Below are positions 7,463 to 14,505 of a DNA stretch of 17,056 nt, piece by piece. The position numbers were made by a program, and so were the translations under genes. The DNA is from DATJUC01 sp035502675 (lineage in GTDB: Bacteria; Vulcanimicrobiota; Vulcanimicrobiia; Vulcanimicrobiales; Vulcanimicrobiaceae). Position 1 is the stretch's first letter. Every line of letters begins with the position of its first letter. The stretch spans positions 1 to 17,056 of the forward strand of contig DATJUC010000231.1 in NCBI GenBank assembly GCA_035502675.1, read 5' to 3'. The notes beneath the pieces were generated by a model. It was not told the DNA's origin. It made no database searches and saw only the letters and a program-made list of their open reading frames with translations.

Positions 7463-8347
7463 ATGACGGCCGCCTTACGGCTGATCGAACACGTCGTAGC
7501 GCTGGTCGCGACGCCCGCTGACGAGCGATTTTGGGAGTCGTTTGCCGCCTTGCTCTACGGCGCGTTCGAGCTGCGCGGCATCGAGATTGCGGTTCGCGCG
7601 CTCGACGAGCCCGACGTACGTTACTCCCTCGGCGAGGCACCGCACGCCGGCGACGCGGATTGCGTCATCGTCGACTTGCGCTTGGGCTTGCAGACCGTCG
7701 GCAGTATTTCGGTTCGCCCGCGCGCGCCGCTCGACCGCCAAGCGCGCGTGCTGCTGGAAACGTGCGCGCTGCTGGCCGGACATGCCGGCGACACCGGGCT
7801 GGCGTTCGTCGATACGCTGACCGGCATCGCCAATCGCCGAAAGTTCGACGAAACGCTCGCTCTGGAGTGGACGCGGTGCGCGCGCGACGGAGCCAACGTA
7901 ACCCTGCTCTTGGTCGATCTCGACCTGTTTGCGCCGTTCAACGACGCACGCGGCCGGCGCGAAGGCGATCTCTGCCTGACGGCCGTGGCCTCAGCGCTGA
8001 ACGGCTGTATTTTGCGCCCCTCGGACGTGCTGGCGCGATACGGCGGACAAGAATTCGTCGCCATCCTCCCCGGCACCGACTTGGGCGGCGGCATTTTCAT
8101 TGCCGAGCGCTTTCGCGAGGCGATCGCGGCGGCGGGGATTCCGCATCCGGCTTCGACGCTGGGGCGCGTATCGATCAGCGTCGGCGCCGCGACGGCGATG
8201 CCGCGCTCCGGCGGAACGCCCGATACGTTGATTCGCTCGGCCGACAGCGCGCTTTCGCGAGCCAAGCTCGCGGGTCGAAACCGCGCCGCGGCCGAGGGCT
8301 ATGCCTCCGACGCGCCGCCCGCGCGGCCCGCGCTCGCGCAACCGTAG
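7463..8347 (+). CDS. GGDEF-domain protein with variant GGQEF motif and GAF-like N-terminus
   Basis: 294 residues. Residues about 115-280 form a GGDEF domain: D-T-L-T-G-I-A-N-R-R-K-F-D-E opening, D-L-D-L-F with a metal-binding Asp, F-N-D with guanine-binding Asn/Asp, the signature G-G-Q-E-F (194-198), and later V-S-I-S-V-G-A with S-A-L-S-R-A-K-L-A-G-R-N. The inhibitory-site motif RxxD (R185-P-S-D188) lies exactly five residues before the signature, as in c-di-GMP-inhibited diguanylate cyclases. The third signature residue, normally Asp or Glu, is Gln196, so activity may be low and the protein may serve as a c-di-GMP receptor. Residues 1-115 look like a small GAF-type sensor; no transmembrane helix is seen, so it is cytoplasmic. 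GGTGAGGA lies immediately before the ATG. The propeller gene follows in the same direction 60 bases later. Confidence 0.88.
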   Translation: MTAALRLIEHVVALVATPADERFWESFAALLYGAFELRGIEIAVRALDEPDVRYSLGEAPHAGDADCVIVDLRLGLQTVGSISVRPRAPLDRQARVLLETCALLAGHAGDTGLAFVDTLTGIANRRKFDETLALEWTRCARDGANVTLLLVDLDLFAPFNDARGRREGDLCLTAVASALNGCILRPSDVLARYGGQEFVAILPGTDLGGGIFIAERFREAIAAAGIPHPASTLGRVSISVGAATAMPRSGGTPDTLIRSADSALSRAKLAGRNRAAAEGYASDAPPARPALAQP

Positions 8348-8356
8348 CCGCGTCGC

Positions 8357-8371
8357 CTCGTGCCGCACGAG
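8357..8371. repeat. Short inverted repeat between the GGDEF and propeller genes
   Basis: CTCGTG (8357-8362), CCG, CACGAG (8366-8371): a perfect 6-bp stem with a 3-base loop in the 60-base gap. There is no T-run after it. It may be a weak hairpin or an operator, or chance in GC-rich DNA. Confidence 0.25.
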
Positions 8372-8407
8372 AGGAACACCGCACTCGGGCGCACGATACT
8401 CCGAGAC

Positions 8408-11400
8408 ATGAAGCGTCTTACTGCCGCCCTAGTTGTGGTCGTCGCGTTTATCGCGGCGCCGGTTCGCTCGTCTGCCGCCCCTTCGCCGTACCAACAGCTG
8501 ACCTCGAAGCTCGCGTGGCGGAGCATCGGCCCCTTCATCGGGGGCCGCGTCGTCGCGGTCGCCGGCGTCCCCGGGCAGGGGACGTTCTATTTCGGCGGCG
8601 TCGAGGGCGGCGTTTGGAAGAGCACCGATTACGGATTGAGCTGGGACAACATCACCGACGGGAAGATCCCCGGCACGGCCAGTCCGATCGGCGCGCTCGC
8701 AATCGCGCCGTCGAACTCGAAGATCATCTACGCCGGCACCGGCGAAGCCGATATTCGCGGCGATTTCGACACCGGCGACGGCGTCTACAAGACGACCGAC
8801 GGCGGGAAGACCTGGTCGTATGCCGGATTGCGCGACACGCACATGACGACCAAGATCGTCGTAGACCCCCGCAATCCGGACGTCGTCTACGCCGCTTCGA
8901 TGGGACACGTCTTCAAACCGAATCCCGAGCGCGGCGTTTTCAAGTCCGTCGACGGCGGCAAAAACTGGCAAAAGATTTTGTTCGTGGACGACCGGACCGG
9001 TGGCGTCGATTTGGTGATGGATCCGCGCGATCCGAAGACGCTGTACGCCGCGATGTGGCAGGCGCAGCGCGTTCCGTGGAAGCTGACGAGCGGCGGTCCC
9101 GGCAGCGGGCTGTACAAGACGACCGACGCCGGCGCCCGCTGGACGAAGATTTCGAGCAATCCCGGTTTTGCGACCGGTATGCTCGGCAAGATCGGCGTTT
9201 CGGTGGCGGCGACCAATCCTCGCATCGTCTACGCCATCGTGCAGTCGCGCGACGGCGGCGTCTTTCGCTCGGCCGACGCGGGCGCCACCTGGAAGAAGGT
9301 CAACAGCGAAATGAAGCTGCGGCAGCGCGGTTTTTACTACACCGCGATCTTCGTCGATCCGACCAACGCGCAAGTCGCCTACGCTCCCGAAGTCGACGGC
9401 GTCTACAAGACGACGGACGGCGGCAAGACCTTCTCGATCATCGAACTGCCGCACGGCGACGATCACATCGTGTGGATCGATCCCAAGAATCCTAAAATTT
9501 TGTTCGAAGGCGACGACGGCGGCGGCACCGTCTCGGTCGACGGCGGCGGTCACTGGAGCAGCGAGGGAATCGAGCCCACCGGTCAATTCTACCACGTTGC
9601 GATCGACGACCAGTTTCCGTTCCACGTATTCGGCGCGCAGCAGGACGAAGGCGCGTACGAGCTTCCGAGTGCCGGCGTCGGCGGAGGCATCGGTCCGGGC
9701 GAAGTGCACAACGTCGCGCTCGGCGAGAGCACGTTCGTCGCGCCGGAGCCGGGCGATCCGCTGGTCACCTACGGCAGCGGCTACTACAGCTCGTTCGCGC
9801 GTTTGAACCGGGTCACGGGACAAGAAAAGAACGTCAGCCCGTGGCCGCGGTACATGGCCGGCGCCGCGGCCGAAGACACCAAATATCGCTTCGGCTGGAC
9901 GCATCCCATCTTGTTCTCGCCGGCCGATCCGAAAGAGCTGCTGGTGGCGGCCCAAGTAGTCTTCTCCAGCATGGACCACGGGCAGACCTGGAGCGTGATC
10001 AGTCCCGATCTGACGCGCAACGACGTCAGCACCGAGGGACCGACCGGCGGACCGATCTTCTTGGATCAAACCGGCGCCGAAACGTTCCCGGACATCGCAT
10101 CGCTCGCGGTCTCGCCGCTCGACAAAGACGTCCTCTGGGCCGGCTCCGCCGACGGGCTCGTCCACGTGACCACCGACCACGGCGCGCACTGGACGCTCGT
10201 CACCCCGCCGCAACTCCCGCAGTGGGCGCAGATCAGCTCGATCGAGCCGTCGCATACCGACAAGGGCACGGCGTATCTCACGGCCTCGCGATACATGTGG
10301 GACGACTACCACCCCTACGTTTACGAAACCACCGATTACGGCGCGCACTGGACGGCTGCCGGCAACGGGCTCCCCGCCGATCAATACGTCTTCGCCATTC
10401 GGCAAGACCCGCGCGAGCCGCGTCTGTTCTTCGCCGGCACGCGCAGCACGGTCTACGTCAGCTTCGACGGCGCCGCCAACTGGCAGCCGCTGACGTTGAA
10501 CCTGCCGGGCGTGCAGGTCCGCGACCTGGCGATCGACACGCGCGAAGGGGAGCTGGTCGCGGCCACCCACGGCCGAGCGTTTTGGATCCTCGACAACCTC
10601 GCGCTGCTCGAGCAGCTCGCGCATCAACCCGGCGCCTCGACGGCGAACGCACAGCTCTTCGCGCCCGAAACGGCGTGGCTGACTCAAACCTACGGCGGTC
10701 CCGACGATGCCTCCGACTTACCGCCCAGCTTCGGCGTCAATCCACGCTACGGCGCGACCGTCTTCTTCAACGTTCCGCAGTCGTACGACGGCAAGACGCC
10801 GGCGACGCTCTCGTTCGTCGACGCGAACGGTACGACGGTGCGTACGTTCGCGCTGCATCCCAAGAACCCGCACGCGGCCAAGCTTACGCCCGAGCAGGAG
10901 TTCAACCTCGACGCAGCCCAGCAGCGTCAACACGATCTCGACGAGTTGACGGCGATCCAGCCCGGAATGAATCGCTTCATCTGGGACCTTCGGTATCCGG
11001 GCGCCTACGACGTTCCCGGTTTCCGGCCCGTACCGACCGACGACTGGCCCGACACCGCCGACGGACCTACCACCGTTCCCGGCAACTACACCGTCGTCTT
11101 CTCGTATAACGGCACGTCGTACAAAGCGCCGTTGAGCCTGCAGCTGGACCCGCGCGTCCACGCAACCGGCGAGGATTTGGCGGCGCGTCTGTCGCTCGAG
11201 CAACAGATCCTCGCTTCGATCGATCGGCTCGACCGCACGATCGAGACCGCGCTTACGGCGCGCGACAAGATGACCGCCGCCAAGCGAACGGAGATCGATG
11301 ACGAAGTCGGGCAGCTCATCGAGTTTCGCGTTCACTCGTCCGAAGCGGACACGCTCTATCCGACGAAGATCCGCGAACAGCTCGGCTTCCTCCTGAACTC

Positions 11401-11512
11401 GCTCGAAGGTGCGTACGCGCGACCGACGGCGGCCGAGTACGCGGCGTTCAAGGATCTCGACGGGCTTGCGGTCGCGGGAGAACAACGGTTGAACGCACTC
11501 GCCTCGCAATAA
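8408..11512 (+). CDS. Secreted VPS10/sortilin-like Asp-box beta-propeller protein, copy 2
   Basis: 1034 residues from the ATG at 8408. That start gives a proper Sec signal (M-K-R-L-T, a Val/Ala core, cleavage near S-S-A-A about residue 23). An in-frame GTG at 8360 would put 16 polar residues before it and is rejected. Some eleven Asp-boxes are visible, such as STDYGLSW, TTDGGKTW, SVDGGKNW, TTDAGARW, SADAGATW, TTDGGKTF, SMDHGQTW, TTDHGAHW and TTDYGAHW, then an Ig-like region (N-R-F-I-W-D-L-R-Y) and a helical tail. It aligns with the 1842-4970 product almost end to end with few gaps; long blocks around S-A-D-G-L-V-H-V-T-T-D and Y-M-W-D-D are nearly identical. The two are paralogues, presumably exported to the periplasm or surface. 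A role in glycan or protein binding, or hydrolysis, cannot be decided from sequence. Confidence 0.93.
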   Translation: MKRLTAALVVVVAFIAAPVRSSAAPSPYQQLTSKLAWRSIGPFIGGRVVAVAGVPGQGTFYFGGVEGGVWKSTDYGLSWDNITDGKIPGTASPIGALAIAPSNSKIIYAGTGEADIRGDFDTGDGVYKTTDGGKTWSYAGLRDTHMTTKIVVDPRNPDVVYAASMGHVFKPNPERGVFKSVDGGKNWQKILFVDDRTGGVDLVMDPRDPKTLYAAMWQAQRVPWKLTSGGPGSGLYKTTDAGARWTKISSNPGFATGMLGKIGVSVAATNPRIVYAIVQSRDGGVFRSADAGATWKKVNSEMKLRQRGFYYTAIFVDPTNAQVAYAPEVDGVYKTTDGGKTFSIIELPHGDDHIVWIDPKNPKILFEGDDGGGTVSVDGGGHWSSEGIEPTGQFYHVAIDDQFPFHVFGAQQDEGAYELPSAGVGGGIGPGEVHNVALGESTFVAPEPGDPLVTYGSGYYSSFARLNRVTGQEKNVSPWPRYMAGAAAEDTKYRFGWTHPILFSPADPKELLVAAQVVFSSMDHGQTWSVISPDLTRNDVSTEGPTGGPIFLDQTGAETFPDIASLAVSPLDKDVLWAGSADGLVHVTTDHGAHWTLVTPPQLPQWAQISSIEPSHTDKGTAYLTASRYMWDDYHPYVYETTDYGAHWTAAGNGLPADQYVFAIRQDPREPRLFFAGTRSTVYVSFDGAANWQPLTLNLPGVQVRDLAIDTREGELVAATHGRAFWILDNLALLEQLAHQPGASTANAQLFAPETAWLTQTYGGPDDASDLPPSFGVNPRYGATVFFNVPQSYDGKTPATLSFVDANGTTVRTFALHPKNPHAAKLTPEQEFNLDAAQQRQHDLDELTAIQPGMNRFIWDLRYPGAYDVPGFRPVPTDDWPDTADGPTTVPGNYTVVFSYNGTSYKAPLSLQLDPRVHATGEDLAARLSLEQQILASIDRLDRTIETALTARDKMTAAKRTEIDDEVGQLIEFRVHSSEADTLYPTKIREQLGFLLNSLEGAYARPTAAEYAAFKDLDGLAVAGEQRLNALASQ

Positions 11513-11575
11513 CGGGCACCATTTTGGCACCAAACCCGAAAGGAGGCCCGTGCGCAACCGGTAACCCAGGGCGGC

Positions 11576-12706
11576 ATGAAAACGCGATATGCGCTACTCG
11601 TCGCCGCCCTGTTCGTTGCCGGATGTGCCGGCACGACGGCACTGCCGTCGAGTGGTACGGCGCCATCCGCTTCCATCGCTTCCGCGTCGACCCCGCCGCT
11701 TCACTATCGCGTTTTTACCGCCGGTAAGACGGCGGGCTTTCCGGCCGACGGGTTTGCGAACGACATCGCCGCGGATCCGTCCGGCAACGTGTGGTTCACC
11801 GATACCGGAACGCACGCTATCGGACGCATCACCAAGAATGGGAAGGTCACCGAGTTCTCGGCCGGGCTGAACCCCGGCGCCGAGCCGTACTCGATCGTTG
11901 CCGGCACCAACGGCACGATGTGGTTCACCGATGCAAGCGGTCTGGCGTTGGGCAGCATCTCGCCGGGCGGCACGATCCGCGAGTTCGCCGACGTCCGCGT
12001 CACCAACGTGCGCGCGCAAAACATCGCACTCGACGCGCGCGGCCGCCCGTGGATTGCCGCCTCGGGCCCGAACGGAACGCTCGCGTTTTTGTCGCAGAGC
12101 GGACGCGTCGTCCCGGTCGCGTTGCCTTCGGGTCTTTCACCCAACGGATCGCTCGCGTCGGACGGGTCAGGTAACCTCTGGCTGTTCGCGCAAACGTCGA
12201 GCGGCGGCGTGACGATCGTCGAGCACTCGCCCGGTTCGTTCTCGCAAATCGCGACGCCGCTGCAGCCGATCGCCGATCCGTGCTGCCCGAACGTAGCACC
12301 CAAGCCGATGACGCTCGGAAACGACGGCAACATCTGGTTCACCGGCCTCTACTACGGCTGGCCGAAGTATCCGGGCGCCAAAATCGTGGGAACCGTGCGC
12401 AAAGGCACCGTCGTGCTCTTCCGCGCCAAGCACAACTCGGGCCTGGCCGCATTTCCCAGCGGTATCGCCGCGGGCGGCAAGCGCATCTGGTTTACCGGCG
12501 GCGATCCATTCCAGCCGAACGGCGCGTTGTGGGAGATCGACGAGCGGGGACGTCAGACGGTTGCGGCGTTGGCCTACAATCCGATCGGACTGACGGTCGA
12601 CGCGGCCGGCAATCCGTGGTTCACGGCGTCCTTTCCGGGTCAGCCGAACCGGATCGTGGAGATTCTCGACCTAACGCCCGCGGCTCAGACGACGCCGCGC
12701 TTGTGA
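11576..12706 (+). CDS. Lipoprotein with virginiamycin-B-lyase-like (Vgb/NHL-type) beta-propeller
   Basis: 376 residues. The N-terminus M-K-T-R-Y, a hydrophobic stretch and V-A-G-C-A-G make a lipoprotein signal with Cys at residue 17, so the protein is probably membrane-anchored outside the cytoplasm. A Ser/Thr/Ala/Pro linker runs to about residue 43. The rest is repeats of about 45 residues built around N-V-W-F-T-D, T-M-W-F-T-D, N-L-W-L-F, N-I-W-F-T-G, R-I-W-F-T-G and N-P-W-F-T-A, the W-F-T pattern of the Vgb streptogramin-lyase-like propeller family. Most members of that family in environmental bacteria have no shown lyase activity, and I cannot verify the catalytic His, so resistance should not be assumed. 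The upstream gap holds GAAAGGAGG at 11538-11546, too far for the ATG; AGGGCGG nearer the ATG is weaker. The 3' end overlaps the convergent LuxR gene by 22 bases. Confidence 0.85.
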   Translation: MKTRYALLVAALFVAGCAGTTALPSSGTAPSASIASASTPPLHYRVFTAGKTAGFPADGFANDIAADPSGNVWFTDTGTHAIGRITKNGKVTEFSAGLNPGAEPYSIVAGTNGTMWFTDASGLALGSISPGGTIREFADVRVTNVRAQNIALDARGRPWIAASGPNGTLAFLSQSGRVVPVALPSGLSPNGSLASDGSGNLWLFAQTSSGGVTIVEHSPGSFSQIATPLQPIADPCCPNVAPKPMTLGNDGNIWFTGLYYGWPKYPGAKIVGTVRKGTVVLFRAKHNSGLAAFPSGIAAGGKRIWFTGGDPFQPNGALWEIDERGRQTVAALAYNPIGLTVDAAGNPWFTASFPGQPNRIVEILDLTPAAQTTPRL

Positions 12707-14205
12707 GCCTGCGCGAGCAGCGCGGAGCGGCTGCTGACGCCGTAGCACTTCAGTACGGCCTTCGCATGATTGGCCACGGTGGCTTTGCTGCGGCCCACGA
12801 TCGCGGCGATCTCCTCGTTGGAGCGTCCTTCGCAGAGTAGCTTGAAGACGCGCTCGCGCATCGGTGAAAGCACGACGGCGCCGGTTTGCGGTGCGCGGCG
12901 CGCCCGCAGCTCGTCGCCCAGCCAGCTGGGCGAATAGTTGCGAAGGAGTTCCTCGGCGGCCGAGAGGTGTTCGCGTTTTCGCGTTACGTCGAACAGGCGC
13001 AGCGCGCATCGTCCCGCGCGCCACTGAAACCCGACTTCGCGATAGACGCGCAGCGACGCCGTCAATCGCGAAACGGCGAGCTTGCGGTTTCCCAGCGCCA
13101 TGTCGACCACGCCGCTCGAGAAGTCGACCAGGGCGCGCCGGCGCTCGTCTTTGAGCAGGTTGCGCGCGTTCTTGACTTCCCCGGCGCGATGAAACCGCGC
13201 CACATAGGCCGACGCCTGCGCGGCGTCGATCGGGGCGTACAGCTCCGCCAACAGCAAGAGCGCGACGCTTTCTTCATCCTTGCAGCCTTCCCAGGCGACG
13301 CGCTGCGAGATCTCCTCGGCCTCGAGCAGCTCTTGACGTGCCCAGCGATGCTCGCCGATCGAAGTGGCCAAGTACGCGCGATCGCAAAGCGCCATCGTCC
13401 GCCAAGCATCGGTCGGCGCGCTCCGCGTGCACTCTTTGAGAAAACGAAAGGCGTTGAAGTAGTCGCCCTGGAGCGCGCGGGTCCAGCCCAGCGCCTTGAG
13501 CGCTTGAAAGCGGTTGTGTGCGAAGTCGTCGGGCCACGGCGAACCTTGGAGTTGACGTTCGACCTCAGCTACGACGTCGGGCAGGTAGAGCTCGCGAGCG
13601 CGCACGGCCAGCGTGTGCGTGGCGGCGGCGCGATGATGGACGTGCTCGGTTCCTGCAGGGTCGATCAAGCGCAACAGCTCGACCAGGCTTCGCGTTCCCC
13701 ACTTGGCCGTGGGATCGTTCATGAACACGGCGCTCTCGGCGTGCAGGGCGTTCAAGCGGGAGTCGAGCGAGCGCCCCTCGCGTGCGATCGCGAGCGCCGC
13801 CAGCGCCCCAGCGTGGTCGCCCGCCATGACGTAGCGCCGGGCCATGCGATATCCGGTTTCGGCCACGAGTTCGCCGTCGCGCAGCGCGCGCGCCGAAGCC
13901 AGCGCGTCGTCGAGATGCGCGTCGGCAGCTTCGTAATCGCCGCTCAGCGCATAGGCTTCGCCGAGCAGCGCCCTGCGCCGAACGTCTAGCGGACTATGCG
14001 ACGCAACCCGAAGCGCATTCAGCAACGCCAGTCCGCGAGAGACGTCGGTTCCGAGATAGATCCGGCTCCGCAAGAGCGACGCTTCGGCGGAAGGATCCGA
14101 ATGGCGATCGTACAGCGCGGCCGCTTCGCCGTATCTCCCTGCGGCGAAGAGCGCATGCATTTCGGGTTCCCAGCGCGCAAAGGCGTGCTTCCGAACCGCA
14201 TCCAT
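12685..14205 (-). CDS. LuxR-type (GerE HTH) transcriptional regulator with TPR-like sensor region
   Basis: 506 residues. The last about 60 are a clear LuxR/GerE helix-turn-helix: L-S-P-M-R-E-R-V-F-K-L-L-C-E-G-R-S-N-E-E, then I-A-A-I-V-G-R-S-K-A-T-V-A-N-H and Y-G-V-S-S-R-S-A-L. The rest is all-helical with repeated TPR-like units, seen in G-R-Y-G-E-A-A-A-L-Y, G-D-Y-E-A-A-D-A-H-L, G-D-H-A-G-A-L-A-A-L, G-D-Y-F-N-A-F-R-F-L, G-E-H-R-W-A-R-Q-E-L and G-N-R-K-L-A-V-S-R-L. There is no Walker A motif and no receiver domain, so it is not a full MalT-type ATPase or a response regulator; a direct ligand or peptide signal is more likely. It lies 62 bases downstream of a small secreted-peptide gene on the same strand. 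The ATG at 14205 has only a weak ribosome binding site, which would fit coupling to the upstream gene. The 3' end overlaps the Vgb-like gene. Confidence 0.85.
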   Translation of the reverse strand: MDAVRKHAFARWEPEMHALFAAGRYGEAAALYDRHSDPSAEASLLRSRIYLGTDVSRGLALLNALRVASHSPLDVRRRALLGEAYALSGDYEAADAHLDDALASARALRDGELVAETGYRMARRYVMAGDHAGALAALAIAREGRSLDSRLNALHAESAVFMNDPTAKWGTRSLVELLRLIDPAGTEHVHHRAAATHTLAVRARELYLPDVVAEVERQLQGSPWPDDFAHNRFQALKALGWTRALQGDYFNAFRFLKECTRSAPTDAWRTMALCDRAYLATSIGEHRWARQELLEAEEISQRVAWEGCKDEESVALLLLAELYAPIDAAQASAYVARFHRAGEVKNARNLLKDERRRALVDFSSGVVDMALGNRKLAVSRLTASLRVYREVGFQWRAGRCALRLFDVTRKREHLSAAEELLRNYSPSWLGDELRARRAPQTGAVVLSPMRERVFKLLCEGRSNEEIAAIVGRSKATVANHAKAVLKCYGVSSRSALLAQAHKRGVV

Positions 14206-14247
14206 GCTGCTTCGGTTCGGTCAACGGCCGCCGCAACCTTGCGAGAC

Positions 14248-14263
14248 TAGCCCGCAGGGGCTA
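14248..14263. repeat. Short hairpin between the peptide gene and the LuxR gene
   Basis: TAGCCC (14248-14253), GCAG, GGGCTA (14258-14263): a perfect 6-bp stem with a 4-base loop, starting 5 bases after the stop of the small peptide gene in the minus direction. There is no T-run after it, so at most it partly reduces read-through into the regulator. Confidence 0.35.
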
Positions 14264-14267
14264 AATC

Positions 14268-14390
14268 TTAACCGTTGGGCAGCTGGCCGTAGGAGTCCGC
14301 AGCGTGTACGATGGGCGAACCATGGGCACTGGCCGGATGCGCCGGCAAACCGTTGAGGAACAGCGCGAGGAATAGTGCAAATAGGGACAT
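14268..14390 (-). CDS. Small predicted secreted peptide (40 residues)
   Basis: A 41-codon frame, ATG at 14390 to TAA at 14268. It is preceded by TTGGAGG ending 5 bases before the ATG, one of the best ribosome binding sites in the window. The first 22 residues look like a signal peptide: M-S-L-F-A-L-F-L-A-L-F-L, a Leu/Phe/Ala core with no charged residue, then P-A-S-A as a signal-peptidase-I site (A-x-A). Cleavage would release an 18-residue peptide, H-G-S-P-I-V-H-A-A-D then S-Y-G-Q-L-P-N-G, with no Cys. I recognise no family. It lies 62 bases upstream of, and on the same strand as, the TPR-LuxR regulator gene, so a signal-peptide role is an attractive inference. The unusual feature is a signal sequence with no basic N-terminal residue. 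An overlapping 70-residue frame at 14221-14433 has no such support. Confidence 0.6.
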   Translation of the reverse strand: MSLFALFLALFLNGLPAHPASAHGSPIVHAADSYGQLPNG

Positions 14391-14395
14391 GAAAA

Positions 14396-14402
14396 CCTCC
14401 AA
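14396..14402 (-). promoter_or_regulatory. Ribosome binding site of the small secreted peptide
   Basis: TTGGAGG on the minus strand, with TTTTC between it and the ATG at 14390. A hairpin CGCGC-ATC-GCGCG (14405-14417) lies immediately upstream and could limit access to it. Confidence 0.6.
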
Positions 14403-14427
14403 GGCGCGCGATGCGCGGGTAGTTTCC

Positions 14428-14454
14428 AGGCATGGATGCCTAGTCCCTAGAGGC
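14428..14454. promoter_or_regulatory. Dyad-rich candidate operator between peptide and HD-GYP genes
   Basis: AGGCAT-GG-ATGCCT (14428-14441) is a perfect 6-base-arm inverted repeat. It shares its end with CTAG-TCC-CTAG (14440-14450) and with GCCT (14438-14441) facing AGGC (14451-14454). The cluster sits in the 115-base divergent gap that must contain both promoters, so it is a reasonable operator candidate. No -35/-10 pair can be named. Confidence 0.35.
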
Positions 14455-14505
14455 TAATACGAAATCGCCAAAGAACCAAGAGGGGGAGCGGCCGGAGTTA
14501 CCGAT

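Noticed and set aside
8360..8407. GTG start of propeller gene 2 at 8360
   Set aside because: It adds 16 polar residues before a complete signal peptide; the ATG at 8408 matches the paralogue's N-terminus better.
8429..10687. A 752-codon open frame on the minus strand, antisense to propeller gene 2
   Set aside because: Same cause as the antisense frame of copy 1; its presence in both copies follows from shared sense coding, not from a conserved antisense protein.
11576..12706. Streptogramin (virginiamycin B) resistance gene
   Set aside because: The repeats match the Vgb-like propeller family, but the protein is a lipoprotein with a long linker and I cannot confirm catalytic residues, so resistance is not claimed.
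14221..14433. A 70-codon frame on the minus strand overlapping the small peptide gene
   Set aside because: It has no ribosome binding site and a basic, Cys-containing translation without pattern. The 40-codon frame in another phase has a strong site and a signal peptide.
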